From an uncultured Paracoccaceae bacterium (GTDB taxonomy: Bacteria; Pseudomonadota; Alphaproteobacteria; Rhodobacterales; Rhodobacteraceae), in contig CAMFGW010000015.1 in assembly GCA_945952025.1 (NCBI GenBank), positions 1-64,000 on the forward strand: a DNA stretch of 64,000 nt, read 5' to 3'. A program made the position numbers and the translations under genes. Position 1 is the stretch's first letter. The number at the start of each line of letters is the position of its first letter. Positions 17,559 to 29,727 of this stretch are shown one piece after another. The notes under the pieces are model-generated. The model worked only from the letters and a program-made list of their open reading frames with translations. It had not been told where the DNA came from and searched no databases.

Positions 17559-20526
17559 TCTGCTTGGCCCCTTCCTTGTCGTAGAACACCTGATCGACGA
17601 TCCGCGCCTTGAAGACCTTGCCGCCGTCGCCCGGGAACTCCAGCACCTCGCCCATCCGCGCCGGCCCGTGCTTGACCAGCCCCATGGCAATGCCCTTGCC
17701 GAGCGTCGGCGAGAAATAGGTCGAGGTCACACGCCCCTGCACATTGCGCTGGCCGTTGGCATTCACGCCATCTGCCACCGCATAGGCGCAGTCCGGCAGG
17801 ACCGAGCCATCGAGCGTCTCCAGCCCCACAAGCGTCCAGCGGTCGGGACTTGCCATGAAGCTGCGCTCCTGCGCGCGCTTGCCCAGATAGTCGGGCTTCT
17901 TCTTGGAAATCGCCCAAGCCATGTTCAGGTCCTGCGGGATGACGGTGCCGTCCGTCTCGTCGCCGATCATGATGAAGCCCTTTTCGGCCCGCAGGACGTG
18001 CAGCGCCTCGGTCCCGTAGGGCATCAGCCCGAACTCCTGCCCCGCCGCGACCAGCGCATCCCAGAAGGCCCGCCCTTCGGACGCCGGCACCGCGATCTCG
18101 TAGCTGAGTTCGCCCGAGAAGCTGATCCGGTAGACGCGCGCCCGGAAGCCGCCAAGGCTGCCGTCGCGCCATTCCATGAACGGCAGCGCCTCGCGCGAAA
18201 CGTCCATGCCGCCCATCTTTTCCAGAAGCTTGCGCGCATTCGGGCCAACGACCGCGATCTGGGCATATTCCTCGGTGACGTTGGCAGTATAGACTTTCCA
18301 GTCCCACCATTCGCACTGAAGCCAGTCCTCCATCCAGGCATGGATGCGGTCCGCCCCGCCCGAGGTCGTGTGGCAAAGCCAGGTATCCTCGTCGATCCGC
18401 GCCACCACGCCGTCATCGGACAGGAAGCCGTTTTCGGTGCACATCAGGCCATAGCGGCACTTGCCGACAGGCAGCGTCGACATGACGCCGGTATAGAGCA
18501 TGTCCAGGAACTTGCCCGCGTCCGGCCCCTTGACGATGATCTTGCCCAGGGTCGAGGCATCAAGCAAACCAAGCGCTTGCCGGACGTTCTTCACCTCGCG
18601 GTTCACTGCCTGATGGGCGGTTTCGCCGGGGCGCTGGTAGCAATAGGGACGGCGCCACAGGCCCACCGGCTCGAAATAGGCGCCATTCGCCTCGTGCCAG
18701 CCGTCCATCGGCGTCTTGCGCAAGGGCTGGAAGATCTCGCCGCGTGCCTCGCCCGCGATCGCGCCCATGGAAATCGGCGTGTAGGGCGGGCGGAAGGTCG
18801 TGGTGCCGGTCTGCGGGATCGCCTGGTTCAGCGCATCCGAAAGCACCGCCAACCCGTTGATGTTCGAAAGCTTTCCCTGATCCGTCGCCATCCCCAGCGT
18901 CGTATAGCGCTTGGTATGTTCGACCGAATGGTAACCCTCGCGCGCGGCGAGCTGCACGTCCGACACCTTCACGTCGTTCTGGTAGTCGAGCCACATCTTC
19001 ATCCGCAGCTCTGGCCCCGCGCCCTGCGGCATGATCCAGACCGGCCGCAGCGGCGCCTCGGCGACCGCGTTCGTCGCCAGAGCCTCGCCACCGATCTGGG
19101 CCGCCACATCGGCCAGGACCGCATCCGCCGTCAGGGCGCCGTTCGCCGACCCGACCGCCGTGACCATGCCCTTGCCGTCCGCCCCGGTCGGGGGCCGCGC
19201 GGCATCGGGGCGGAACATGGCCTGCGCCTCGTCCCAGTTCAACTTGCCGCCGCAATGGGACCAGAGGTGCACCACCGGCGACCAGCCGCCCGACATGGCA
19301 ATCGCGTCGCAGTCGATGGCCTCGACCTCGGCGCCCTGCCCCTCGAAGGTGCAGACCGACACGCAGGTGACGCGCTTGCCACCCTTGACTTTGCCGATCG
19401 CCCGGCCTTCCAGCACCCGCACACCCCGCGCCCGCACCGCATCCGGCAGCGCGCCGCTGACCGAGGCGCGCGCGTCGATGACGGCGGGAACGGTCAGTCC
19501 CGCATCCAGAAGCGCCAGCGCCGTGCGATAGGCGTCATCGTTGTTCGTCACGATCACCGTGCGGTCGCCGGGGCTGATCGCCCAGTTCACCACATAGTCC
19601 CGGACCGCGCCCGCCAGCATCACGCCCGGCACGTCGTTGCCCGCGAAGGACAGCGGCCGCTCGATCGCACCCGTCGCAGCGATCACATGGCCCGCCCGCA
19701 CCCGCCAGAGCCGGTGCCGCGGGCGCCCGTCGCCCGGCGTCGTGTCGGCGATACGCTCATAGGCCAGCAGATAGCCATGGTCATAAAGCCCCGACGCCAT
19801 CGTATTCAGCCGCAGCGTCACATTTTCCATCGCCGACAGCGCGGCGACCGTCGCGGGCACCCATTCTGCCGCCGACCGGCCGTCGATCACCACGCCATCG
19901 ACCGGCGCACGGCCGCCCCAATGGCCCGACTGCTCGATCAACAGGACGCGGCTCCCCTCGCGCCCGGCCTGAAGCGCCGCAGCAAGCCCCGCGATCCCGC
20001 CACCGACGACCACCACATCGGCGAAGGCATAGGCATATTCATAACGGTCCGCGTCCCGCTCCTGCGGCACCTTGCCGAGGCCCGCCGACTGGCGGATGAC
20101 CGGCTCGAACACATGCTTCCAGGCAAAGCGTGGGAACATGAAGGTCTTGTAGTAGAAGCCGCCCGGCAGCATCCGCGCAAATCGGTCGTTGATCGCGCCC
20201 ACGTCGAACTCGAGGCTCGGCCAATGGTTCTGGGTCGTCGCCGCCGCGCCCTCGAAAAGCTCGGTCGTCGTCACGCGCTGGTTCGGCTCGAACCGCGCGC
20301 CCTCGCCAAGGCCCACGAGCGCGTTCGGCTCTTCCGCTCCGCTCGCCACGACGCCGCGCGGGCGGTGATACTTGAAGGACCGCCCCATCAGCATCTGGTC
20401 CGCACCCAGCAGCGCCGAGGCGAGCGTGTCGCCCCGGTAGCCCGACATCCGGCGGCCGTTGAAGGTGAAGGACAGCGGCTTGGAACGGTCGATCAGACGA
20501 CCGCCCTTGGACAGACGGGTGCTCAT
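17551..20526 (-). CDS. soxA: Sarcosine oxidase alpha subunit
   Basis: Largest subunit of the four-subunit enzyme that oxidises sarcosine to glycine, passing the one-carbon unit to tetrahydrofolate. The 991 residues give an N-terminal ferredoxin-like fold (SFTFNGRRMSGYRGDTLASALL), a dinucleotide-binding domain at about residue 170 (VVVVGGGIAGLAAAL), and from about 600 a GcvT-like folate domain (LGLLDASTLGKIIVKGPDAG, RISFSGELSYEIAVP). It overlaps soxD by 4 bases. A second alpha-type protein lies at 56507-59467; this one sits with canonical SoxB and SoxD and is taken as true sarcosine oxidase. Confidence 0.93.
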   Translation of the reverse strand: MSTRLSKGGRLIDRSKPLSFTFNGRRMSGYRGDTLASALLGADQMLMGRSFKYHRPRGVVASGAEEPNALVGLGEGARFEPNQRVTTTELFEGAAATTQNHWPSLEFDVGAINDRFARMLPGGFYYKTFMFPRFAWKHVFEPVIRQSAGLGKVPQERDADRYEYAYAFADVVVVGGGIAGLAAALQAGREGSRVLLIEQSGHWGGRAPVDGVVIDGRSAAEWVPATVAALSAMENVTLRLNTMASGLYDHGYLLAYERIADTTPGDGRPRHRLWRVRAGHVIAATGAIERPLSFAGNDVPGVMLAGAVRDYVVNWAISPGDRTVIVTNNDDAYRTALALLDAGLTVPAVIDARASVSGALPDAVRARGVRVLEGRAIGKVKGGKRVTCVSVCTFEGQGAEVEAIDCDAIAMSGGWSPVVHLWSHCGGKLNWDEAQAMFRPDAARPPTGADGKGMVTAVGSANGALTADAVLADVAAQIGGEALATNAVAEAPLRPVWIMPQGAGPELRMKMWLDYQNDVKVSDVQLAAREGYHSVEHTKRYTTLGMATDQGKLSNINGLAVLSDALNQAIPQTGTTTFRPPYTPISMGAIAGEARGEIFQPLRKTPMDGWHEANGAYFEPVGLWRRPYCYQRPGETAHQAVNREVKNVRQALGLLDASTLGKIIVKGPDAGKFLDMLYTGVMSTLPVGKCRYGLMCTENGFLSDDGVVARIDEDTWLCHTTSGGADRIHAWMEDWLQCEWWDWKVYTANVTEEYAQIAVVGPNARKLLEKMGGMDVSREALPFMEWRDGSLGGFRARVYRISFSGELSYEIAVPASEGRAFWDALVAAGQEFGLMPYGTEALHVLRAEKGFIMIGDETDGTVIPQDLNMAWAISKKKPDYLGKRAQERSFMASPDRWTLVGLETLDGSVLPDCAYAVADGVNANGQRNVQGRVTSTYFSPTLGKGIAMGLVKHGPARMGEVLEFPGDGGKVFKARIVDQVFYDKEGAKQNV

Positions 20527-20846
20527 TTGTAGCCCTCCCAGGTCGGGCGTTTCGCCTTGATCTTGGCCTGCAGCTCGGCCGGCGGCTCGGACGTCTGCGC
20601 CGGGTAGGTCCCGAAGACCTCGAGCGTTGCGGTGTCACGCGCGGCCAGGAACCATTTGCCGCAGCCATAGACATGACGCCAACGCTCGAAATGCACCCCC
20701 TTGGGGTTCTTGCGCATGAACATGTAGCCGTCGAAATCGGCGTCGGACGATCCGGGGCCGAAGCGCTTCAGATGCGCCTCTCCGCCCGCGGCCAGTTCCG
20801 TTTCCTCGGCCTTCACGCCGCAGTAGGGGCATTCAAGGGTCAGCAT
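20523..20846 (-). CDS. soxD: Sarcosine oxidase delta subunit
   Basis: Zinc-binding small subunit of heterotetrameric sarcosine oxidase, 107 residues. The zinc ligands expected for the family are all visible: C6 and C9 in LECPYCG, H58 and C62 in RHVYGCGKW. The MFMRKNPKGVHFERW core is typical of the sarcosine-specific type. It overlaps soxA by 4 bases and follows a small membrane-protein gene by 96 bases. Confidence 0.93.
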   Translation of the reverse strand: MLTLECPYCGVKAEETELAAGGEAHLKRFGPGSSDADFDGYMFMRKNPKGVHFERWRHVYGCGKWFLAARDTATLEVFGTYPAQTSEPPAELQAKIKAKRPTWEGYK

Positions 20847-20942
20847 GGCATGCCTTTCAAAGACGGTTGGGCAGACGCCACCCGGCGCCCGCCCAGGGTC
20901 GGAAGGAAAAAGCCGTCGCGCGCCGGAAGGGCGGCCGGGCTC

Positions 20943-21161
20943 TTAGGGGGACGTGGTTGTTGCGGACGTGGCAGCGTCTGTTGCGCCGCTCGCCGTGTCA
21001 GCCGCAGACGTCGCAGCGGGCGCGCTTGTGCTGGCAGCGGACGTGTCCGGGACCGGCGTGGGCGCGCGGCCGCCAAGGATGAAATAGGCCAGGATCCCGG
21101 CGACGACGACGAGTCCGCCGATGATAAGGCCAAGGCCCGTGCTGCTGCTGTTGTCGGCCAT
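20943..21161 (-). CDS. Small single-pass membrane protein inside the sox operon
   Basis: A 72-residue protein starting MADNSSSTGLGLIIGGLVVVAGI: a short polar N-terminus, one membrane helix (about residues 9-27) ending YFILGG, then an Ala/Thr/Ser/Pro-rich tail. A strong AGGAGG ribosome site precedes the ATG at 21161. It lies 73 bases after soxB and 96 before soxD on the same strand. No family is recognised; the tail looks like a flexible periplasmic or cytoplasmic extension. It is not a known subunit of sarcosine oxidase. Confidence 0.7.
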   Translation of the reverse strand: MADNSSSTGLGLIIGGLVVVAGILAYFILGGRAPTPVPDTSAASTSAPAATSAADTASGATDAATSATTTSP

Positions 21162-21234
21162 GATGCGTGCTCCTCCTGGCGACGGGACATCCCCGGAACG
21201 CCGCAGGATCGCCGGTCGTTCCCCCGATACTTCA

Positions 21235-22497
21235 TCAGTGTGCGACCCCGGCCGCAACGCTTTCGTCGATGAATTTGCCCTCGCGGAAGCGATACATCGA
21301 GAATTCTTCGGTCAGGGGCGAGGCGCCGGTCGCCATCAGCTCGGCCATCGCCCAGCCTGAACCGGGGATCGCCTTGAAGCCGCCCGTGCCCCAGCCGCAG
21401 TTGACGAAGATGCCGTCGACCGGCGTTTTCGACAGGATGGGCGAGCGGTCGCCCGTCATGTCGACGATCCCCCCCCACTGCCGCAGCATCTTGAGGCGCG
21501 AAATCATCGGGAATGTCTCGATCAGCGCGCGCACCGTCTCTTCGACATGATGGAACGAGCCGCGCTGCGTATAGTTGTTGAACCCGTCCGTGCCGCCGCC
21601 GATCACCATCTCGCCCTTGTCGGACTGGCTCATGTAGCCGTGAACGGTGTTGGCCATGACGACCACGTCCATGCAGGGCTTGATCGGCTCGCTGACCAGC
21701 GCCTGAAGGGCGAGCGATTCGATCGGCAGGCGGAACCCGGCCATGTCCGCCACGACCGACGAATGGCCCGCGACCACAAGGCCGAGCTTGCCGCAGGCGA
21801 TGTCGCCCCTGGTCGTCGAGATGCCCGTGACCTTGCCGCCCTCGGTGCTGATGCCGGTCACTTCGGTCTGCTGGATGATGTCCATCCCCATCGCCGAACA
21901 GGCGCGCGCATAGCCCCAGGCAACCGCATCATGCCGCGCCGTGCCGCCGCGCGCCTGGTAAAGCGCGCCAAGGACCGGATAGCGCGGGCCGTTAAGGTTG
22001 ATGATCGGCACCAGCTCCTTGACCTTGGCGGGTTCGATCCATTCCGTCGACACGCCCTGCAGGTTGTTGGCATAGACCGTGCGGCGGTAGCCCCGCACCT
22101 CATGGTGCGTCTGCGCCAGCATCAGAAGGCCGCGCGGGGAAAACATGACGTTGTAGTTCAGGTCCTGGCTCAGATCCTCGAAGAGGCTGCGCGCCTTTTC
22201 ATAGATCGCGGCCGACGGGTCCTGCAGGTAGTTCGAGCGGATGATCGTCGTGTTCCGACCGGTGTTGCCGCCGCCGAGCCAGCCCTTCTCGATCACCGCG
22301 ACATTGGTGATGCCGTAATTCTTGCCCAGGTAGTAGGCCGTCGCCAGCCCATGGCCGCCCGCCCCCACGATCACCACATCATAGCGCGGCTTCGGCGCGG
22401 GCGAGCGCCATGCCTCGGGCCAGTTCATGTGGTAGCTCATCGCCTCGCGGGCGAGGGCAAAGACCGAATAGCGTTTCGCTGGCCTGGATTGGGTCAT
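21235..22497 (-). CDS. soxB: Sarcosine oxidase beta subunit
   Basis: Catalytic subunit with FAD at the sarcosine site and covalent FMN. The 420 residues show the FAD motif VIVGAGGHGLATAYY (43-57), the GGGNTGRNTTIIRSNY stretch, and GGTARHDAVAWGYAR containing H189. That histidine corresponds by context to the one that anchors FMN in characterised tetrameric enzymes. It is the first gene of the soxB-(small protein)-D-A-G unit, read divergently from ccmI. Confidence 0.94.
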   Translation of the reverse strand: MTQSRPAKRYSVFALAREAMSYHMNWPEAWRSPAPKPRYDVVIVGAGGHGLATAYYLGKNYGITNVAVIEKGWLGGGNTGRNTTIIRSNYLQDPSAAIYEKARSLFEDLSQDLNYNVMFSPRGLLMLAQTHHEVRGYRRTVYANNLQGVSTEWIEPAKVKELVPIINLNGPRYPVLGALYQARGGTARHDAVAWGYARACSAMGMDIIQQTEVTGISTEGGKVTGISTTRGDIACGKLGLVVAGHSSVVADMAGFRLPIESLALQALVSEPIKPCMDVVVMANTVHGYMSQSDKGEMVIGGGTDGFNNYTQRGSFHHVEETVRALIETFPMISRLKMLRQWGGIVDMTGDRSPILSKTPVDGIFVNCGWGTGGFKAIPGSGWAMAELMATGASPLTEEFSMYRFREGKFIDESVAAGVAH

Positions 22498-22786
22498 GGC
22501 CGGTCCTTTCGCGCGAATCCGACGGCCGCCGCGACGGACGCGCGGCCTGTTGCCCCTATCCTACAGGGCGAAACGCGGCCCGGGCGGCCAAACGTCGCAA
22601 TCGGTCAAAAAACGACATTCGCGAAGCGATGCGACGTTTTCCCGCGCCCTGCGCCGCCTCTGTCGCACCCGCCGCGCCTTCCGGTGCCGGGCCGGGCAGT
22701 GTAGGACGGCGCAAGACCACCGCGCCAAGACCACCGCGCGCGGTTCCCGCCGCAAGAGGGGCGGGCAGAGGCGGAAGGAACGGGCG
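22498..22786. promoter_or_regulatory. Divergent soxB / ccmI promoter region
   Basis: These 289 bases contain no credible gene. At 22609-22640 an operator-like element stands out: outer arms AAAACG (22609-22614) and CGTTTT (22635-22640) enclose TCGC-GAA-GCGA (22619-22629). It is 112 bases upstream of soxB. A regulator for sox genes is not encoded beside it, so the binding protein is unknown. Confidence 0.35.
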
Positions 22787-23998
22787 ATGACATTCTGGCT
22801 GCTGTCCATGGCGCTTGGCCTCGCGCTCGCGGCCCTTCTGGTGCGCGAGGCGCTCCGCGCGCCGCGCGAAGCCCCCTCCCACCCCGACATGGCCATCTAC
22901 CGCGCCCAGCTTGACGAACTGGACCGGGACGAGGCGCGCGGCCTCTTGACCCCCGACGCCGCCGCCCCCGTCCGCGCCGAAATCGCCCGCCGCATCCTCG
23001 AGGCCGACCGCAAGTCGGGCGCCAGGTCCGAAGTCCGGGCCGAGGGCAGCGCCCTGCCCCTGATCCTTGCCACAATCGTGGCACTCGGCTGCGGCGGCGC
23101 GCTTTACATGTATCTCGGCTCGCCCGGCTATGCCGACCTGCCACGGTCCCAACGGCTGGCCGCCTCGGAGAGGATCAAGGCCTCCCGTCCGACCCAGGCC
23201 TACTCCGAGGCCGCAGCCGAAAAGGCCCGGCCGAAGCCTGCTGAGCCCCCGGCCGACTTCGCCAAGCTGATGGACCAGCTGCGCGCCGCCGTCGCCAAAA
23301 GGCCCGACGACGTGACGGGCCTGCGGCTTCTGGCCGAAAACGAACGCAAGCTCGGAAACCTGTCGGCCGCCGCCCGCGCGCAGGAACAACTGGTCAGGAC
23401 GCTCGGCGACAAGGCGACCGCCGAAGACCGCGCCCGGCTGGCCGACATCCTCATCAACGCCGCCGGCGGCTCGGTCTCGGCCGAGGCCGAACAGGCCATC
23501 ATCTCGACCCTGAACGTCGATCCGACGAACCCGACCGCCCGCTTCTACGCCGGCCTGACCGAGGCGCAGACCGGCCGCCCGGACCTGGCCTTCAACCTCT
23601 GGAACGGCCTTCTGCAGAACGGCCCGCCCGACGCGCCCTGGGTGCCCTTCATCCGCGCGCGGATGCCGATGCTGGCCGATGCGGTCGGCACCGACTGGCG
23701 CGACCCGACCGCCAAGAGCCCCGATGCCGCTGCCGTCGCGGCTGCCGGTCAGATGTCGGCCACGGACCGCATGGCGATGATCCGGTCGATGGTCGCAGGG
23801 CTCGAAAGCCGCCTGATGGGCGGAACCGGGGGCACGCCCACCGAATGGGCCCAGCTTGTGACCGCGCTCGGCGTCCTGGGTGAAAAGGACCGCCAGACGG
23901 CAGCACTCGCCAAGGCCGAAACCGCGCTCGCCTCGGACCCCGCCGGCCTCGCGCAGGTCAGGGCGGCAGCCAGCGCGCCTGCCGGAACCGCCCCGTGA
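22787..23998 (+). CDS. ccmI: Cytochrome c biogenesis protein CcmI
   Basis: Chaperone of the Ccm system that holds apocytochrome c for heme ligation in the periplasm. The 403 residues start with a membrane helix (MTFWLLSMALGLALAALLV), then a soluble loop with PSHPDMAIYRAQLDELDRDEARGLL, a second membrane helix at about 90-110, and a TPR-rich periplasmic C-terminal part from about residue 150. The ATG at 22787 has a GGAAGGAA ribosome site. The stop overlaps the ruvX start as GTGA. Confidence 0.92.
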   Translation: MTFWLLSMALGLALAALLVREALRAPREAPSHPDMAIYRAQLDELDRDEARGLLTPDAAAPVRAEIARRILEADRKSGARSEVRAEGSALPLILATIVALGCGGALYMYLGSPGYADLPRSQRLAASERIKASRPTQAYSEAAAEKARPKPAEPPADFAKLMDQLRAAVAKRPDDVTGLRLLAENERKLGNLSAAARAQEQLVRTLGDKATAEDRARLADILINAAGGSVSAEAEQAIISTLNVDPTNPTARFYAGLTEAQTGRPDLAFNLWNGLLQNGPPDAPWVPFIRARMPMLADAVGTDWRDPTAKSPDAAAVAAAGQMSATDRMAMIRSMVAGLESRLMGGTGGTPTEWAQLVTALGVLGEKDRQTAALAKAETALASDPAGLAQVRAAASAPAGTAP

Positions 23999-24489
23999 CC
24001 GACCGCGCCCCGCCCCTCGTCACCGACGACCTGACCCTTTTCGCCGCTGCCCTTCCCGACCTCGGCGCACTCGCCGGGCTCGACCTCGGCGACAAGACGA
24101 TCGGCGTTGCCGTGTCGGACCTGCGCCGCTCGGTCGCATCGCCCCTCTCGACCATCCGGCGCACCAAGTTCACCGCCGACGCCGAGGCGCTTCTGACCCT
24201 GACCCGCGCCCGCGACATCAGGGGGCTGATCCTCGGCCTGCCACGCAACATGGACGGCAGCGAAGGCCCCCGCGCCCAGTCGACCCGCGCCTTCGCCCGA
24301 AACCTCAGCCGCATCAGCGACCTGCCCATCGCCTTCTGGGACGAGCGCCTGTCGACCGTTGCCGCCGAAAGGGCGCTTTTGCTGGCGGATACGTCCAGAA
24401 AGCGTCGTTCCGAGGTGATCGACCATGTTGCTGCCGGATTTATCCTGCAAGGAGCACTCGACCGGCTTGGACATGTGAGGCGGCTGTGA
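23995..24489 (+). CDS. ruvX: YqgF/RuvX family nuclease
   Basis: Putative Holliday-junction-resolvase-like nuclease, linked in E. coli to 16S rRNA 5' end maturation. The 164 residues carry the RNase H-like motifs GLDLGDKTIGVAVSD, LILGLPRNMDGSEG and FWDERLSTVAAERALL. It starts with GTG overlapping the ccmI stop, and its own stop overlaps the next gene's ATG. The first 25 residues before the core are a short extension. Confidence 0.9.
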   Translation: MTDRAPPLVTDDLTLFAAALPDLGALAGLDLGDKTIGVAVSDLRRSVASPLSTIRRTKFTADAEALLTLTRARDIRGLILGLPRNMDGSEGPRAQSTRAFARNLSRISDLPIAFWDERLSTVAAERALLLADTSRKRRSEVIDHVAAGFILQGALDRLGHVRRL

Positions 24490-24746
24490 TGGACCTGAAA
24501 GGCGACGATGTCTGGAAGCGCGCAGAGGCGGACAGCCCCTGCATAAAGCTTTGCACCATCCACCCGACCGAACGGATCTGCATCGGCTGCCACCGCACGA
24601 TCGAGGAAATCGCCGCCTGGGGCACCATGACCCCCGACCTGCGCCGCGCCATCATGGCCGAGCTTCCCGCCCGCGCCCCGCGCCTGACCCAGCGCCGGGG
24701 CGGCCGGTCCGCGCGCCTGACGCGGCCCACGCGCATCAAGGGCTGA
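24489..24746 (+). CDS. DUF1289 cysteine-motif protein
   Basis: An 85-residue protein with the DUF1289 metal-binding pattern: C18, C22, C31 and C34 in SPCIKLCTIHPTERICIGCHRT, followed by IEEIAAW. The four cysteines suggest zinc or Fe-S binding; function is not established. A basic Arg-rich tail follows. The ATG overlaps the ruvX stop (TGATG), so it belongs to the ccmI-ruvX transcript. Confidence 0.85.
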   Translation: MDLKGDDVWKRAEADSPCIKLCTIHPTERICIGCHRTIEEIAAWGTMTPDLRRAIMAELPARAPRLTQRRGGRSARLTRPTRIKG

Positions 24747-24806
24747 GCCGCCGCGCCTGTCTACCCAAGCTTGCCCGGCCGCCCCCCGGCCTGTAAAAGC
24801 GCGCGA

Positions 24807-25859
24807 ATGACCGCCCTGCCCGCCCACCGAGAAGCCTTGGCTGAAGCACTGACTGAAGCTCTGACCCCGGCGCTTAACCGCGCCGCGCGCCTGTCCATTG
24901 CCCCCATGATGGATTGGACGGACCGCCATTGCCGGGCCTTCCACCGCACGCTGACGCGGCAGGCGCTGCTTTATACGGAAATGGTCACGGCCGACGCAAT
25001 CCTGCACGGCCCCCGCGACCGTCTGCTGGCCTATGATGCCGCCGAACATCCCGTAGCCCTGCAACTCGGCGGGTCCGACCCCGCCAAACTCGCCGCCGCC
25101 GTCCGCGCCGCGGCCCCCTACGGCTATGACGAGATCAACCTGAACCTCGGCTGCCCGTCCGACCGGGTGCAGTCCGGCTGCTTCGGCGCGGTCCTGATGC
25201 GCTCGCCCGACCTGGTGGCCGAGTGCCTGGCGGCCATGATCGACGCCGCCCCCGCGGGCGTCGAGGTCACTGCCAAATGCCGCATCGGCGTCGACGACGA
25301 CACGCCCGAAGAGGTGCTGCCCGCCTTCCTGAACCGGCTCCGCGCCACCGGCATCCGCCGCGTCACCATCCACGCCCGCAAGGCCTGGCTCCAGGGCCTG
25401 AGCCCCAAGGAAAACCGCGAGATACCGCCGCTCGACTACCCCCTGGTCCTCGCGATGAAGCGCGCCTTCCCCGACCTGCACCTGTCCCTGAACGGCGGCG
25501 TGGCGACACTGGCCGGCGCCGAGGCGCTTCTGGCCCAGGGGATCGACGGCGTGATGATCGGCCGCGCCGCCTATCACGCGCCCTGGGACATGCTCGGCCG
25601 CACCGACACTGCCGTCTGGGGCACCGCCACGCCCTGCCCGACAGCCACAGACGCGCTCCGCCGCTTCCTGCCCTACATCGAGGCCGAGCTGACGAAGGGC
25701 GCGCGCCTCCACCAGATCACCCGCCATATCCTCGGCCTTTTCCACGGCCGCCCCGGAGGGCGCCACTTCCGCCGCATCCTGTCCGAAGGCGCCTCGCGCC
25801 CCGGTGCGGGCGTCCCCCTGGTCGAAGAGGCGCTCGCCGCCATATCCGAGGACCCATGA
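24807..25859 (+). CDS. dusA: tRNA-dihydrouridine synthase DusA
   Basis: FMN-dependent reductase making dihydrouridine in the D-loop of tRNA (positions 20/20a in E. coli DusA). The 350 residues have APMMDWTDRHCRAFHR, LQLGGSDP, NLNLGCPSDRVQSGCFGAVLM with the catalytic Cys in SGCFG, and SLNGGVATL plus GVMIGRAAYHAPW for FMN binding. The start at 24807 is chosen; an in-frame Met 12 codons upstream has no better ribosome site. It overlaps the next gene by 4 bases. Confidence 0.93.
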   Translation: MTALPAHREALAEALTEALTPALNRAARLSIAPMMDWTDRHCRAFHRTLTRQALLYTEMVTADAILHGPRDRLLAYDAAEHPVALQLGGSDPAKLAAAVRAAAPYGYDEINLNLGCPSDRVQSGCFGAVLMRSPDLVAECLAAMIDAAPAGVEVTAKCRIGVDDDTPEEVLPAFLNRLRATGIRRVTIHARKAWLQGLSPKENREIPPLDYPLVLAMKRAFPDLHLSLNGGVATLAGAEALLAQGIDGVMIGRAAYHAPWDMLGRTDTAVWGTATPCPTATDALRRFLPYIEAELTKGARLHQITRHILGLFHGRPGGRHFRRILSEGASRPGAGVPLVEEALAAISEDP

Positions 25860-26683
25860 CCGAGCTTCTGTCCCTGCCCCACCTCCTGCCCTGGACGCTC
25901 CTTCTGCTGGGGATCGGCGCTCTCGCGGGTGTCCTTTCGGGCCTACTGGGCGTCGGCGGCGGCATCATCCTCGTGCCCTCCTTCTTCTACACCTTCACCG
26001 CCATGGGCTTCGGCGGCGAGGGCGTGATGCGCGTGGCGACGGCGACCTCGCTCGCGACCATCATCGTCACCTCAAGCCGCTCGGCGCTTGCCCACAGCCG
26101 CCGGGGGGCCGTCGACTGGCAGATCGTGCGCACCTGGGGACCGGGGATCGTCATCGGCGCACTTGCCGGGGCGCTGGCGCTCTCGCACCTGAAAAGCGCG
26201 ACCCTTCAGGCGATCTTCGGCACGCTCGCCCTTTGCGTCGCAGCCCTTCTGGGCTTCCTCAGGTCCGACTGGCGGCTGAGGGACGCCATGCCGACGGGCT
26301 GGGCGCGGTCCGCCTGGTCGCTCGCGGTCGGGTTCCTGTCGACCCTCATGGGCATCGGCGGCGGCAGCTTCGGCGTGCCCCTGATGACGCTCCACGGAAT
26401 TCCGATGCACCGCGCCGTCGCCACCGCCGCCGCCTGGGGCGTCCTGATCGCCGTCCCCTCGGCCGCGATCCTGCTCCTTCGGCCGGTCGAGGGCGCGCCG
26501 CCCCTGACCTTCGGCGCCATCAACCTGCCCGCCTTCCTTGCCATTATCGCCATGACGCTCCTGACCGCGCCCATCGGCGTCCGGCTGGCGCATGCGACCG
26601 ACGCTCGGCCTTTGAAGCGCATCTTCGCGGCCTTCCTCGCCATCGTGGCGCTCAACATGCTGCGCAAGGCGGCGGGGTTCTGA
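25856..26683 (+). CDS. TauE/SafE-family permease
   Basis: Polytopic membrane protein of the sulfite exporter TauE/SafE family, 275 residues with about 8 membrane helices. The internal duplication typical of the family is visible as GLLGVGGGIILVP near residue 30 and MGIGGGSFGVPL near residue 163. Members move sulfite, sulfoacetate or other small anions, but substrate cannot be assigned here. It overlaps dusA by 4 bases and is 87 bases before alaS. Confidence 0.85.
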   Translation: MTELLSLPHLLPWTLLLLGIGALAGVLSGLLGVGGGIILVPSFFYTFTAMGFGGEGVMRVATATSLATIIVTSSRSALAHSRRGAVDWQIVRTWGPGIVIGALAGALALSHLKSATLQAIFGTLALCVAALLGFLRSDWRLRDAMPTGWARSAWSLAVGFLSTLMGIGGGSFGVPLMTLHGIPMHRAVATAAAWGVLIAVPSAAILLLRPVEGAPPLTFGAINLPAFLAIIAMTLLTAPIGVRLAHATDARPLKRIFAAFLAIVALNMLRKAAGF

Positions 26684-26770
26684 CACCTCTCGCACCTGCA
26701 GAAACCACCCTCGACAGGGGGAAAACCCGGCGCTAAACCGGCAGGACCAGCCCGGCCCGAAAGGACCACC

Positions 26771-29427
<2,657 letters not shown>

Positions 29428-29431
<4 letters not shown>

Positions 29432-29727
29432 CCGACAAGCCCAAGGGCGCCTTCTGGATCGCCCATGTGAAGGTGCTCGACACCGTCGCCTACGGCAAAT
29501 ATGCCGCGCTGGCCGGCCCGGCCATCGCCGCCCACGGCGGCACGTTCCTCGCGCGCGGCGGCCGCTACGTGCAGCTTGAAGGCAACGACCGCGCCCGCAA
29601 CGTGGTCGCGCGCTTCCCCTCGCTCGACGCCGCCGTCGCCTGCTACCACAGCGCCGCCTACCAGGAAGCGCTGTCCCACGCCCGCGGCGCGAGCGAGCGC
29701 GACCTGATGGTGGTCGAGGAAGACTGA
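29428..29727 (+). CDS. DUF1330 protein
   Basis: A 99-residue dimeric alpha/beta-barrel-like protein of the DUF1330 family ([21 protein letters not shown] and [20 protein letters not shown]). The function of the family is unknown. It overlaps alaS by 4 bases and is probably translated from the alaS message; this is a recurring neighbour relation in related genomes by recollection, not shown here. Confidence 0.85.

Noticed and set aside
17515-20532. 1005-residue plus-strand frame opposite soxA
   Set aside because: Arg/His/Pro-rich composition typical of antisense frames; soxA on the other strand is unambiguous.
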